Shown here: piece by piece, positions 1 through 9,534 of the stretch
How the letters are laid out: every line of letters starts with the position of its first letter
Numbering within the stretch: position 1 is the stretch's first letter
NCBI RefSeq assembly: GCF_013911085.1
Contig: NZ_JACERN010000018.1
Span: 32,560-96,559 of the forward strand
Length of the DNA: 64,000 bases
Direction of reading: 5' to 3'
Source: Aquitalea aquatica
Lineage (GTDB): Bacteria > Pseudomonadota > Gammaproteobacteria > Burkholderiales > Chromobacteriaceae
Position numbers and translations under genes: made by a program
Notes under the pieces: generated by a model
What the model was told of the DNA's origin: nothing
Seen by the model: only the letters and a program-made list of their open reading frames with translations
The model's database searches: none

Positions 1-71
1 CGCCAGCGGACAAGGCGCACTGGCTGGCGGAATGCACGCGCATTGCCGCCGGCTTTGCCGACGCGGTTTAG
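1..71 (+). CDS. 3' end of an unidentified gene
   Basis: An open frame enters the window in frame 3 and stops at TAG 69-71, encoding about 22 residues that end in GFADAV. The residues look like an ordinary amphipathic C-terminal helix, too short to name a family. The stop overlaps the stop of the convergent nitronate monooxygenase gene, which supports it being a real gene end rather than chance. Confidence 0.5.
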   Translation, partial: PADKAHWLAECTRIAAGFADAV

Positions 72-1108
72 CCAACCAGGCCGGCGGCCAGCTGGCGGGT
101 CAGTTCGCCTGCCGGAATCTCCCAGCAACCGCTGGCATTCTGGCCGCACCATAGCGGGCTGAAGTCGTCGCGGCCCAGTGCTTCCGCTGCCGCGCGCAAG
201 GGGGCCAGCGCGGCGGAGGCCAGTGGAAAGGCCGGCGCGGCCGGGTGGCGTGGGCCCAGTTCCCGCATTAGCCGGTTGACGATGCCGCGTGCCGGCCGGC
301 CGCTATATAGCGTGGTCAAGGCGGTGTGCGCCGCTGCCGGGCTGCGCAATGCCGCCCGGTGCAGGGGGCTGGTGTCGGCTTCCGGACACAGCAGATAGGC
401 CGTACCCACTTGCACGCCAGCCGCACCCAGCCGCATGGCGGCTGCCACCCCGGCAGCATCGGCAATCCCGCCCGCAGCAATCACCGGAATGTCCAGCGCC
501 TGCACGATTTGCGGCAGCAGGGCAAAGCTGCCCAGCTGCTCATCCAGATCATCATGCAGGAACATGCCGCGATGGCCGCCGGCTTCCAGCCCTTGTGCGA
601 TCACCGCATCGGCACCATTGGCCTGCAGCCAGCGGGCTTCGGCCACCGTGGTGGCGCTGGATAGCACCTTTGCGCCGCTGGCCTTGACCTGTTGCAGCAA
701 GGCCGGGGCTGGCAGGCCAAAGTGAAAGCTCACCAGCGCTGGGCGATACTGGCTGACCAGATCCGCCATCTCCTGATTGAAGGGCAGGCGTCCGGCACCA
801 CCGGTCGCCGCCGGGACGATGCCCAGCTCTTGGTAGAAGGGCGCCAGCAGCGCCTGCCAGCCAGCCTGTGCGGCCGGGTCGTCTGCCGGAGGCTGATGGC
901 AGAAAAAATTGAGGTTGTACGGCTGCCCCCCCAGTTGCTGCAGTACAGCCAGTTCTTGTTGCAACTGGCTGCTGGAGAGCATGGCGGCCGGCAGCGATCC
1001 GACACCACCTGCCTGGCTGACGGCCATGGCCAGCCGGCTACCCTGCGCGCCAGCCATCGGAGCCTGAATGATGGAAAAGGGGATGTCCAGCCATTGCGCC
1101 AGCGTCAT
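68..1108 (-). CDS. nitronate monooxygenase (2-nitropropane dioxygenase family)
   Basis: A 346-residue FMN-dependent TIM-barrel protein expected to oxidise alkyl nitronates to carbonyl compounds and nitrite in the cytoplasm. The N-terminus carries the family signature IIQAPMAG near residue 14 and GGVGSLPAA near residue 34. Mid-protein there is VIAQGLEAGGHRG, holding the His usually proposed as catalytic base, followed by IPVIAAGGIAD and GAAGVQVGTAYL, which form the FMN phosphate site. Length matches class I enzymes. The start has AAGGACAG a few bases upstream. It converges on the partial gene at the window edge and is otherwise unlinked. True substrate is uncertain, since many homologues have unknown physiological nitronates. 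Confidence 0.88.
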   Translation of the reverse strand: MTLAQWLDIPFSIIQAPMAGAQGSRLAMAVSQAGGVGSLPAAMLSSSQLQQELAVLQQLGGQPYNLNFFCHQPPADDPAAQAGWQALLAPFYQELGIVPAATGGAGRLPFNQEMADLVSQYRPALVSFHFGLPAPALLQQVKASGAKVLSSATTVAEARWLQANGADAVIAQGLEAGGHRGMFLHDDLDEQLGSFALLPQIVQALDIPVIAAGGIADAAGVAAAMRLGAAGVQVGTAYLLCPEADTSPLHRAALRSPAAAHTALTTLYSGRPARGIVNRLMRELGPRHPAAPAFPLASAALAPLRAAAEALGRDDFSPLWCGQNASGCWEIPAGELTRQLAAGLVG

Positions 1109-1384
1109 GTTCTGTCCTTGTCAGGTGGGGTAGAAACAGCAGCATAGGCCAGCCGGCCCGGCTTGAACATGCTGTTGGTGTTGCACGGCGAGGCCGGCCG
1201 GGGCGTGCTCGCCCACGCCGCATGCCGCGCCGCACAACGGTCGCGTCGGCCACAGCAGGCTTGTTTTTTCCCCTTGGCACCAGGCATTTTGACTGCGATG
1301 GGTGAGGTTTTGCGCCATAATCAGACAGCCATACCTGTTTTTGATCGCAATCGGGGCCATTACGATAAAAAGGGCTATGAAGCC

Positions 1385-4300
1385 ATGTTGACCGTCAAGA
1401 GCAAGCTGCTGCTGCTCTCCCGCTATTACTGGTTGATTCTGCTGGTATTCATCGCCTTTATCGTCAGCTTTGTGCTGTATGTACGGGCAGAAAATGCCAT
1501 CGATCGTGCCAACGAAACCCGGCATGCTTCCATTTTGCTGGCCGGTGAATTGCGCCAGTCTTCCGACGACCTTACCCGCATGGTGCGTAGCTATGTGGTG
1601 ACTGGTGAGCCGGTCTATCAGCAGCATTACCGTGAAATTCTGGCCATTCGCGATGGCATGGTCGCCCGTCCGCAGGATTACCAGAACATCTACTGGGATC
1701 TGGTGCTGGAGGATGATCGCCGGCCTCAGGCCGCCAGTGTTGTTCCTTCCTTGCTGCAGCGCATGCGTGATGCCGGCTTTACCCCGGATGAAATGGCCAG
1801 GCTGGCCGAGGCCAAAGCCAAATCAGATGCCCTGACCCGGATCGAATGGGCGGCCATGGCGCTGGTGGCATCGAACCCTCCGCTGGATGCACCACAACGG
1901 CTGCAGGCCATCCACATGCTGTACGATGCGGCCTACCACCGCGCCAAGGCCGGCATCATGCAGCCGATTGCCGACTTCAACCGCATCTCTGCCCTGCGTA
2001 CCTTGCAGGCGGTGCAAGATGCCGAACGCTATGCCCGGCAGCTGCGCTGGATATTCCTTGCTTTTGGCCTGCTGCTGCTGCCCTTGCTGTGGGTGCAGCG
2101 GCGTAATCTGCACAATGTGTTGGGCGGTAGTGTTGCCGAATTGCACAGCAGCATCGCCCGGCTGGGCAGTGGTGATTTCTCGCAGCCGGTGCCGCAGAGA
2201 AGGTTTGGCCATCATAGTGTGATGGGCTGGCTGGCCGAAACCCGGCACAAGCTGCAGCGTCTGGATGAAGCACGCCGCCAGGCCGATGCGCGCAATCTGC
2301 GCTTGAACGGGCTTTACAATGCGCTGAGCCAATGCAATCAGGCCATTGTGCGCAGTCGCTCCGAGCACGAGCTGTTTGAGCGGATGTGTCAGGCTGCCGT
2401 GGAGCATGGCGGCATGAAAATGGTGTGGGTGGGCTTGCTGGATGAAGATGCAAAACACATCCGGCCACTGTGTGCCCATGGCAGTGGTACCGAGTATCTG
2501 GTGGATTTGCCACTGGCGACCGATGCGGCCAATCCGCTTAGCCATGGCCCGACAGGCCGGGCCGTGCTGACCGGCCAGGTGCAATGGTGTCAGGACTTTC
2601 AGAATGACCCGGCTACCACGCCATGGCATACCCGTGCGGTGCGCTATGGCTGGGGAGCCTCGGCTGCGCTGCCCTTGCAGCGCAATGGCCAGATCATCGG
2701 TGCGCTGACACTCTACAGCGGCGAGCCATACGCCTTTGACGAGGCCGCACGCAAGCTGATCGAAGAAATGGTGATGGACCTGGATTATGCGCTGGACAGC
2801 TTCCAGCGCGAGCAGGCGCGCCAGGCTGCCAGCACTGCCTTGCAGCTGAGCGAGCAGCGCTTGCGTACCATCATTGAGACCGAACCGGAATGCATCAAGG
2901 TGGTGGGCGCGGATGGCCAGCTGCTGGAAATGAACCAGGCCGGCATGGCCATGCTACAGGCCGAGAACCTGCAGCAGATCCAGCAGCTTGGGCTGATGCA
3001 CTTTGTCATGCCTGACTATCATGCCGCCTTCATGCAGCTGCACCAGCGGGTGATGAACGGACAGAGCGGAACGCTGGAATTCGAAATCACCGGCCTGCAG
3101 GGGCAGCGACGCTGGCTGGAAACCCATGCCGCACCCATGCGGGGTGAAGACGGCACCATCAGCATGCTGCTGGCGATTACCCGTGACATCACCCTGCGCA
3201 AGCAGAACGAGCAGCATATCCGCTATCTGGCCCACTACGATGTACTGACCGGCCTGCCCAACCGGGTGATGCTGGAAGAGCAAGCGGAGCAGACCCTGCA
3301 GCAGGCAGCCCGCCAGCAACAGGCGCTGGCCTTGATGTTCCTCGACCTTGATCACTTCAAGGACATCAATGATTCGCTGGGGCACAGCATTGGCGATGCC
3401 TTGCTGGTGCAATTGGCATCGCGGCTGCGCGAGGCTTTGCCGGATGCTGCGCTGGTGTCGCGACTGGGCGGCGACGAGTTCATCCTGCTGCTGCCCGCGA
3501 TGGATGCCTCCCGGGCAGAAGCGCTGGCCCAGCAATTGCTGGACGCTATTGCGCATCCCTATCTGGTAGCACCTTACGACCTGAATGTTTCTGCCTCCAT
3601 CGGCATTGCACTATACCCGCAGGATGGTCTGGATCTGGAAACCCTGTCGCGCCGGGCTGATGCCGCCATGTATCTGGCCAAGAAGGCTGGACGCAGCTGT
3701 TTCCGTTTCTATACGGCGGCGATTCAGGAAAAGGCCTCGCGCCATCTGCAACTGGTGAATGCCTTGCGGGTGGCACTGGAGCTGCAGCAGTTCAGCATCC
3801 ACTACCAGCCACAGCTGGCCATGGCGGGTGGCCAGTTGGTGGGGGCCGAGGCGCTACTGCGCTGGACGCATCCGGAGCTGGGCAATATTTCACCCGCAGA
3901 ATTCATTCCGGTCGCTGAGGATTGTGGCCTGATTCTGCAACTGGGCGAATGGGTATTGCGCCATGCCGTCCGGCAGGCGCGGCAGTGGCGTGATCAGGGG
4001 CTGGCGCTGGTGATGGCGGTCAATCTGTCTGCGGTGCAATTCCGCCAGCCCGATCTGCCGGCGCTGGTGGCGCGCATTCTGCAGGAAGAGGGCTTGCCTG
4101 CCAGTGCGCTGGAGCTGGAGCTGACCGAAGGCGTGGCGATGTACGACCCGCAACAAGCCATTGCGGTGATGAATGTCTTGCATGAGCAAGGTGTGCGCAT
4201 GTCGATAGACGATTTTGGTACCGGCTATTCCTCGCTCAACCTGCTCAAGCAGTTCCGTGTCTACAAGCTGAAAATCGACCAGAGCTTTATCCGCGATATC

Positions 4301-4531
4301 GTGACCGATCCGGAAGATCGCGCCATTGTGGCCGCCATCATCCATATGGCAGAAAAGCTCGGCCTGCTGACCATTGCCGAGGGCGTGGAGACGGCGGAGC
4401 AGCATAGCTGGCTGCGTGCCCAGGGCTGCAATGAACTGCAGGGGTATCTGTTCAGCCGGCCTTTGCCGGCGGATGCATTCGCTGTTTATGCGCAGCAGCA
4501 CCAGCCGGCCGTCGCGCTACTGGGTTCATGA
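1385..4531 (+). CDS. membrane GAF-PAS-GGDEF-EAL c-di-GMP signalling protein
   Basis: About 1048 residues. Two membrane segments (about 14-34 and 222-238) flank a helical periplasmic sensor, followed by a GAF-like domain (about 305-470), a PAS domain (about 485-605), a GGDEF domain with intact GGDEF at 695-699, and an EAL domain with EALLRW at 822. The EAL domain also keeps VNLS, ELTEG, DDFGTGYSSL, KIDQSF and AEGVET, so both cyclase and phosphodiesterase activities are plausible. The RxxD inhibitory site expected nine residues before GGDEF is not present. The frame is open upstream to 1163, but ATG 1385 follows AGGG and directly precedes the first membrane helix, so I chose it. Its stop overlaps that of the convergent next gene. 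Confidence 0.9.
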   Translation: MLTVKSKLLLLSRYYWLILLVFIAFIVSFVLYVRAENAIDRANETRHASILLAGELRQSSDDLTRMVRSYVVTGEPVYQQHYREILAIRDGMVARPQDYQNIYWDLVLEDDRRPQAASVVPSLLQRMRDAGFTPDEMARLAEAKAKSDALTRIEWAAMALVASNPPLDAPQRLQAIHMLYDAAYHRAKAGIMQPIADFNRISALRTLQAVQDAERYARQLRWIFLAFGLLLLPLLWVQRRNLHNVLGGSVAELHSSIARLGSGDFSQPVPQRRFGHHSVMGWLAETRHKLQRLDEARRQADARNLRLNGLYNALSQCNQAIVRSRSEHELFERMCQAAVEHGGMKMVWVGLLDEDAKHIRPLCAHGSGTEYLVDLPLATDAANPLSHGPTGRAVLTGQVQWCQDFQNDPATTPWHTRAVRYGWGASAALPLQRNGQIIGALTLYSGEPYAFDEAARKLIEEMVMDLDYALDSFQREQARQAASTALQLSEQRLRTIIETEPECIKVVGADGQLLEMNQAGMAMLQAENLQQIQQLGLMHFVMPDYHAAFMQLHQRVMNGQSGTLEFEITGLQGQRRWLETHAAPMRGEDGTISMLLAITRDITLRKQNEQHIRYLAHYDVLTGLPNRVMLEEQAEQTLQQAARQQQALALMFLDLDHFKDINDSLGHSIGDALLVQLASRLREALPDAALVSRLGGDEFILLLPAMDASRAEALAQQLLDAIAHPYLVAPYDLNVSASIGIALYPQDGLDLETLSRRADAAMYLAKKAGRSCFRFYTAAIQEKASRHLQLVNALRVALELQQFSIHYQPQLAMAGGQLVGAEALLRWTHPELGNISPAEFIPVAEDCGLILQLGEWVLRHAVRQARQWRDQGLALVMAVNLSAVQFRQPDLPALVARILQEEGLPASALELELTEGVAMYDPQQAIAVMNVLHEQGVRMSIDDFGTGYSSLNLLKQFRVYKLKIDQSFIRDIVTDPEDRAIVAAIIHMAEKLGLLTIAEGVETAEQHSWLRAQGCNELQGYLFSRPLPADAFAVYAQQHQPAVALLGS

Positions 4532-7500
4532 ACCGACAGTGACCGCAGGCGTGGGCTGTTGTGTATTGTGGCCATGCCGGTCTGGCAGGCTATGTGCCAG
4601 CCAGTGTTGCAGCTGTTCGGGCGGCAGCGCCTGGCTGAACAGATAGCCCTGTATCACCTCGCAGCCTTGTGCCACCAGGAAATCATACTGGGCGGCGGTT
4701 TCCACTCCTTCGGCAATCACGGTCAGGCCCAGGCTGTGGCCCAGGGCAATGACGGCCTTGCAGATGGCGGCATCGTTGGGATTGTCCAGTACATCGCGCA
4801 CAAAGCTGTGGTCGATCTTGACCTGGTCCAGCGGCAGTTGCTTCAGGTAGGACAGCGAGGAGTAACCGGTGCCGAAATCATCCAGGGCAAAGGTAATGCC
4901 CAGCTGGCGCAGGCTGTTCATCTTGCTGCCGGCGTCGTCCAGCTTCATCAACAGCAGGCTTTCGGTGATTTCCAGTTTCAGCAGGGCCGGATTGGCGCCG
5001 CTGTCTTGCAGCAGGCGGCGCAGGCGGCTGACAAAATCGCTTTGGTGGAACTGACGGGCACTGACATTGACGGCGATGCTCAGGCCGGCGGTGTCGGCAT
5101 GGCTGGCCCAGGCGGCCAACTGGGTGCAGGCTTGTTGCAGCACCCAGTGATCGATGGCCAGGATCAGATTGCTCTGTTCGGCCAATGGAATGAACGAGCC
5201 GGGCAAGCGCAGCCCCTGTTGCGGGCTATGCCAGCGCAATAGCGCCTCCACGCTCTGGCAAGGCTTGCCGTGGCGGATCTGCGGCTGGTAGTACAGGCTG
5301 AGTTCGCCGTGTTCCAGCGCATGGTGTAGCTCGGCTTCCAGCTGGGTGCGGGTATTGATTTCCGCCTGCATCACCGGGTCGAAAAAGCGCAGGGTGTTAC
5401 GTCCGGCGGATTTGGCCTGGTACATCGCCAGGTCGGCCTGCTTGAGGATGTCCTCGCTGCTGCCGTTTTCGTCGGCAAACAGGGCAATACCCAGGCTGGA
5501 GCTGCCACGGTAGTCGTAGCCACGCAGCTGGTAGGGCTGGTGCAGGGTGGCCAGAATCTTGCGGCCGACGGTTTCTGCTTCGTGCATGGCCAGATCGCGC
5601 TTTGGCCCCAGGTTTTCCAGCATCACGATGAATTCGTCCCCGCCCAGCCGGGCCACAGTGTCACCGGTGCGCAGGCAGCGCAGCAGGCGGCTGGCCACTT
5701 CCTGTAGCAGGACATCGCCAATATCGTGGCCCATGGTGTCGTTCAGCGACTTGAAATTGTCTAGGTCGAGGAACAGCAGTGCGCCATATTCCTTTTGGCG
5801 GCGGGCCGCATCCCGCGCGTGTTGCAGCCGGTCTTGCAGCAGGCGACGGTTGGGCAGGTGGGTGAGGGCATCGTAAAACGCCAGGGTCTGGATTTCATCG
5901 GCCGCAGCCTTGCGCTCGGTGATGTCCTGGAAAATGGCCACGTAATGGCTGGTGTGTCCTGCATTATCCTTGACCGCCGTGATGGTGAGCCATTCCGGGA
6001 ACACTTCGCCGGTCTTGCGGGTATTCCATATTTCGCCCTGCCAGGCACCATTTTCCAGCAGGGATTGCCACAGTTGCTGGTAAAAGGCTGCCGGGTGTCG
6101 GTGCGAGCTGAGCACGGCGGGTGTCTTGCCCACCACGTCTGCGCTGTCATAGCCGGTGATCTGGCTGAAGGAGGGATTCACCCGCAGGATGTGGCCGTCC
6201 GGGTCGGTGACCATGATGCCTTCCTGGGTGAGGAAGGTGGTGGCGGCAATGCGCAGCTCTGCTTCCATGCGCTTGTGACGGCTGATGTCGGCAATAAAGC
6301 CGTACCACAACACCTCGCTGCCGTCTTGCTCCGGCATGGCATCCACCAGCAGCCATTTGATCTGGCCGTCCGGCAGGCAGATGCGATATTCGGTGCGCCA
6401 TTGCGTCAGGGTCTGTGCCGAGTGGTGCAAGGCCTCAAAGAAGCTGTCGCGGTCTACAGGGTGTAGCAGATTGCGAATCGCGTCGGCACTCTGGCTGACC
6501 GCTTCCGGCCGGATGCCGTAGATGTCGTAAAAGGCTTCACTGGCAAAGGGGAAGCAGCCATGGCCATCGCTGAACATGCGGTATTGGAACACCACGCCGG
6601 GAATCTGCGACACGATCTTGCGCAGCAACTGGTTGGCAGCATGTTCGGCGGCTTTTTCTTCTTCACGCTGGATACGTTCCAGCAGTGTATTGAAGGAGGT
6701 GGCCAACAAGCCGACTTCATCTGCCCGGCTGACCGGCAAGGGTTGCTTGGGCAGTTCGCCATCACCCATGCGGGTCAGCAACTGGGTGGCTTCACTCAGT
6801 GGTAGTAACTGGCGGCGCAGCCACCACCAGCTCAGACCACCCGCCAGCAAGGTCAGCAGCAGTGCCAGACCGAACAGCTGACGTTGCAGGGTGCGGATGG
6901 GGGCAAAGGCCTCTTCCGCCGGCAATACCGACTGCATCAGCCAGCCGGTGGACTTGATGTGCACGCTGGAGGACAGCTCCAGCACCCCGCGCGAACTCAT
7001 GGCCACCCCGGATCCTTCGTAGCCAGCGATATAGCGGTCATACAAGGGGTTGATCCCGGGTGGCGGGCCAGCCTTGAGCAGACGCTGCTTGTCCGAGGAC
7101 ATGATGTAGCGGCGGCTTTGTGGCGCGGTAATGAAGAAACTGCCGGTGGCACCGTAGCGTGCGGCACTGATGTCATCCAGAAAATTGGGTTGCGCCAGAT
7201 TGGTCACCCCCATGATCAGCCCTTCCAGCTTGCCATTGGCATCCAGCAGTGGCTCCAGCATGGAAATCACCGGCTTGCCGGTGTAATGGCCTTGCATTGG
7301 CTCCGTGATATAACGTCCGCCATGCTGCATGGTCAGCCGGAAAAACGCGCTGTCGGCATAGGAGTGGCCGTCGCGGCCCAGGCTTTCCGGGATGCTGGCC
7401 TGCACCTGGCCGTTTTTGTCCAGCACCACGATGCCCCAGTTGAACATCATCAGCAAAATGGGCCGTCGCAGTAGCTCCGGCTGGATGGCTGCGGTGCTGA

Positions 7501-7756
7501 CCGGCTTGCCCTTGAACTGCCGGGTAAGGGACTGCAAGGCTTGCACGCGCTCGCTGACCGAGCGGTCTACTTCGCGTGCAGTCAGCGATACGGTGGAAAA
7601 CTGCTGAGCGGAAATGGTGTCTTCCATCTGCTGGCGCAGACTATGGCTGATCAGCAAGGTGGTCAGCCACAGAGTGAGCACCAGTGCCAGCAACATGCCA
7701 AGGGTGATGCGGGTGCGCAGGGAGCGCCTGCCGTATGGGGAGAATTGCGTGCTCAT
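4526..7756 (-). CDS. membrane Cache-HAMP-PAS-PAS-GGDEF-EAL c-di-GMP signalling protein
   Basis: About 1076 residues: an N-terminal membrane helix near 18-38, a large periplasmic Cache-type sensor, a second helix near 297-317, a HAMP region, two PAS domains, then GGDEF (intact, near residue 704) and EAL (EALLRWHSP, near residue 837). The inhibitory RTGD motif sits nine residues before GGDEF. EAL-domain motifs VNVS, LEITES, DDFGTGYSSL, KIDHSF and AEGVET are all present, so it may be bifunctional. The frame extends upstream to 7846, but the residues before Met 7756 look non-native and the membrane helix follows it closely. The ligand is unknown. Confidence 0.9.
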   Translation of the reverse strand: MSTQFSPYGRRSLRTRITLGMLLALVLTLWLTTLLISHSLRQQMEDTISAQQFSTVSLTAREVDRSVSERVQALQSLTRQFKGKPVSTAAIQPELLRRPILLMMFNWGIVVLDKNGQVQASIPESLGRDGHSYADSAFFRLTMQHGGRYITEPMQGHYTGKPVISMLEPLLDANGKLEGLIMGVTNLAQPNFLDDISAARYGATGSFFITAPQSRRYIMSSDKQRLLKAGPPPGINPLYDRYIAGYEGSGVAMSSRGVLELSSSVHIKSTGWLMQSVLPAEEAFAPIRTLQRQLFGLALLLTLLAGGLSWWWLRRQLLPLSEATQLLTRMGDGELPKQPLPVSRADEVGLLATSFNTLLERIQREEEKAAEHAANQLLRKIVSQIPGVVFQYRMFSDGHGCFPFASEAFYDIYGIRPEAVSQSADAIRNLLHPVDRDSFFEALHHSAQTLTQWRTEYRICLPDGQIKWLLVDAMPEQDGSEVLWYGFIADISRHKRMEAELRIAATTFLTQEGIMVTDPDGHILRVNPSFSQITGYDSADVVGKTPAVLSSHRHPAAFYQQLWQSLLENGAWQGEIWNTRKTGEVFPEWLTITAVKDNAGHTSHYVAIFQDITERKAAADEIQTLAFYDALTHLPNRRLLQDRLQHARDAARRQKEYGALLFLDLDNFKSLNDTMGHDIGDVLLQEVASRLLRCLRTGDTVARLGGDEFIVMLENLGPKRDLAMHEAETVGRKILATLHQPYQLRGYDYRGSSSLGIALFADENGSSEDILKQADLAMYQAKSAGRNTLRFFDPVMQAEINTRTQLEAELHHALEHGELSLYYQPQIRHGKPCQSVEALLRWHSPQQGLRLPGSFIPLAEQSNLILAIDHWVLQQACTQLAAWASHADTAGLSIAVNVSARQFHQSDFVSRLRRLLQDSGANPALLKLEITESLLLMKLDDAGSKMNSLRQLGITFALDDFGTGYSSLSYLKQLPLDQVKIDHSFVRDVLDNPNDAAICKAVIALGHSLGLTVIAEGVETAAQYDFLVAQGCEVIQGYLFSQALPPEQLQHWLAHSLPDRHGHNTQQPTPAVTVGS

Positions 7757-7918
7757 GATTCCGGTAGCTGCCTGCTGGTAATGCTTGCTGTCAGCATAGC
7801 GGAGGCCTTGTGCGCTGTGTGTCCTCTTGTCGGACAAAGCTGCCAAAGTCTGAGGCGGATCAACATTATGACAGCGTGGTCGGGTCCGCGTAGCCGGCCC
7901 GACCGGTCAAGGCGGGAA

Positions 7919-9121
7919 TCACCAGTTGGTTTCACGGTCCGGTGTCGCGGTGATCTGGTGGATGGTGAGGTCGGCCCCGTTGAACTCTTCTTCCTCATCC
8001 AGCCGGATGCCCACCGTCTTGCGCAGCACGGCATACACCAGATAACCGCCACCAAAGCCAATGGCGATGCCACCTGCCGTGCCCAGCAATTGGGAAATCA
8101 AGCTGACTCCACCCAGGCCACCCAGTGCGCTCTGGCCGAAGATACCGGCAGCAATGCCGCCCCAGGCGCCGCAGATGCCGTGCAGCGGCCATACCCCCAG
8201 CACGTCGTCGATCTTCCAGCGGTTCTGGGTCTGGGTAAACAGCCAGACAAACATCGCACCAGCTACCAGCCCCACCACCAGTGCGCCTAGCGGATGCATG
8301 ATGTCCGAGCCGGCGCATACGGCCACCAGGCCAGCCAGCGGGCCGTTATGGATGAAGCCGGGGTCGTTCTTGCCGGCCCACATCGCGCTGAGGGTGCCGC
8401 CGACCATGGCCATCAGCGAATTGATGGCCACCAGCCCGGAAATACCGTTCAGCCTTTGTGCGCTCATCACGTTGAAGCCGAACCAGCCGACGATCAGAAT
8501 CCACGCGCCCAGTGCCAGGAAGGGAATGGAGGAGGGCGGGTGGGCCGAGATGCGGCCTTCCTTGCTGTAGCGGCCGCGCCGCGCGCCCAGGTTCAGCACG
8601 GCGGCCAGGCCGATCCAGCCGCCCACTGCATGTACCACCACCGAGCCGGCAAAGTCGTGGAAAGGCTGGCCGAAGCTATGGCTCAGCCAGTCTTGCACGC
8701 CGTAGTGGTTATTCCAGGCCATGCCCTCGAAGAAGGGATAGACCAGGCCCACCAGCAAAAAGGTCGCTGCCGACTGCGGATGGAATTTTGCCCGCTCGGC
8801 AATACCGCCGGACACAATGGCCGGAATGGCCGCGGCAAAAGTCAGTAGGAAGAAAAATTTCACCAGTTCATAGCCATTGTGCTGGGCAATATGGCTGGCA
8901 TCCCCCAGGAAGTTCACCCCATAGGCCACGCTGTAGCCGACAAAGAAATAGGCGATGGCCGATACCGCAAAGTCGGTCAGGATCTTGACCAGGGCATTGA
9001 CCTGGTTTTTCTTACGTACTGTGCCCAGTTCCAGAAAGGCGAAACCTGCGTGCATGGCCAGAATCATGATGGCCCCCAGCAGCAGGAATAGTACGTCGGA
9101 AGGTGAATTCGAGTTTGGCAT
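7919..9121 (-). CDS. amt: ammonium transporter, Amt/MEP/Rh family
   Basis: A 400-residue inner-membrane protein with about eleven hydrophobic helices. It has the family signature DFAGSVVVHAVGGWIGL and a later HPLGA, which together carry the two pore histidines. FLELGTVRKKN in the first helix region is also typical. It conducts ammonium or ammonia into the cell. The short charged tail (RLDEEEEF and onward) departs from the classic AmtB C-terminus, and no glnK gene lies beside it, so PII partnership is only inferred. Upstream I see a sigma-54 promoter and two NtrC-like sites, annotated separately, which would make the gene nitrogen-limitation induced. Confidence 0.93.
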   Translation of the reverse strand: MPNSNSPSDVLFLLLGAIMILAMHAGFAFLELGTVRKKNQVNALVKILTDFAVSAIAYFFVGYSVAYGVNFLGDASHIAQHNGYELVKFFFLLTFAAAIPAIVSGGIAERAKFHPQSAATFLLVGLVYPFFEGMAWNNHYGVQDWLSHSFGQPFHDFAGSVVVHAVGGWIGLAAVLNLGARRGRYSKEGRISAHPPSSIPFLALGAWILIVGWFGFNVMSAQRLNGISGLVAINSLMAMVGGTLSAMWAGKNDPGFIHNGPLAGLVAVCAGSDIMHPLGALVVGLVAGAMFVWLFTQTQNRWKIDDVLGVWPLHGICGAWGGIAAGIFGQSALGGLGGVSLISQLLGTAGGIAIGFGGGYLVYAVLRKTVGIRLDEEEEFNGADLTIHQITATPDRETNW

Positions 9122-9162
9122 GGCGAGTCCCGTTGTGGTCGGCTTTTATGGGGCTTCCTTAA

Positions 9163-9178
9163 AGCAAGGGGAATGCCA
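9163..9178 (-). promoter_or_regulatory. sigma-54 promoter of amt
   Basis: On the minus strand the sequence reads TGGCAT, five bases, TTGCT. This matches the -24/-12 sigma-54 consensus (TGGCAY-N5-TTGCW) with the invariant GG and GC correctly spaced. Transcription would begin near 9152, leaving a leader of about 30 bases before the amt start at 9121. Confidence 0.75.
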
Positions 9179-9289
9179 GCTTGGCGCCAGCGGCACCAGT
9201 TTGAATCGCAGATGCTCGAAAATGGTGACGGCGCTGCCCGATTTCGGTGATCACAGGCTGATGCATGCTGCGATTTGTCAGTGCACCCG

Positions 9290-9306
9290 TGCACCAAAAA
9301 GGTGTT
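9290..9306 (-). promoter_or_regulatory. NtrC-like enhancer site 1 upstream of amt
   Basis: TGCACC, AAAAA, GGTGTT forms an imperfect dyad matching the known enterobacterial NtrC consensus (TGCACC-N5-GGTGCA) with one or two mismatches in the second arm. Its centre lies about 130 bp upstream of the sigma-54 promoter, a usual enhancer distance. Confidence 0.6.
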
Positions 9307-9349
9307 TTGCCGCGATGTTGTGCTGTTAATTGGTGCGTTAAAAATGAAA

Positions 9350-9366
9350 AGCACCGCTTCGGTGCG
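9350..9366 (-). promoter_or_regulatory. NtrC-like enhancer site 2 upstream of amt
   Basis: GCACC, GCTTC, GGTGC is a perfect five-base dyad with the five-base spacing of NtrC sites. Its centre is 60 bp from that of the first site, close to six helical turns, as expected for cooperative binding of NtrC dimers on one face. It could alternatively fold as a small hairpin in RNA. Confidence 0.55.
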
Positions 9367-9534
9367 TGATGGCATTGTCACGGCCAAGACCTGACGCCTG
9401 CCGGGCGCATGCCCTGCGCCACCCTGTTGGCCGCCGCCGCGGACATTTGATCTGATTTTGGTAAAAATACTTAGGTATAAGGGATGACAAGCAGCTACAT
9501 TCAAACGGTGAATTGAAAAAGAAGAAATACAATC

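Larger units (their letters stand above)
9122..9534. other. divergent intergenic region between amt and the binding-protein gene
   Basis: This 413-base region holds the amt sigma-54 promoter and two NtrC-like sites described separately. The 70 bases next to the GTG at 9535 are AT-rich and must carry the promoter of the binding protein/cyclase operon, but I find no -35/-10 pair with good spacing. No gene is visible. Confidence 0.6.

Noticed and set aside
1163..1384. Upstream 74-codon extension of the first GGDEF-EAL gene
   Set aside because: The residues are basic and Cys/Arg-rich without a fold, and ATG 1385 has a ribosome site and leads straight into the first membrane helix.
7878..7904. 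GGTCGGG...CCCGACC inverted repeat downstream of amt as a terminator
   Set aside because: No T run follows on either strand and the loop is long, so intrinsic termination is not supported.
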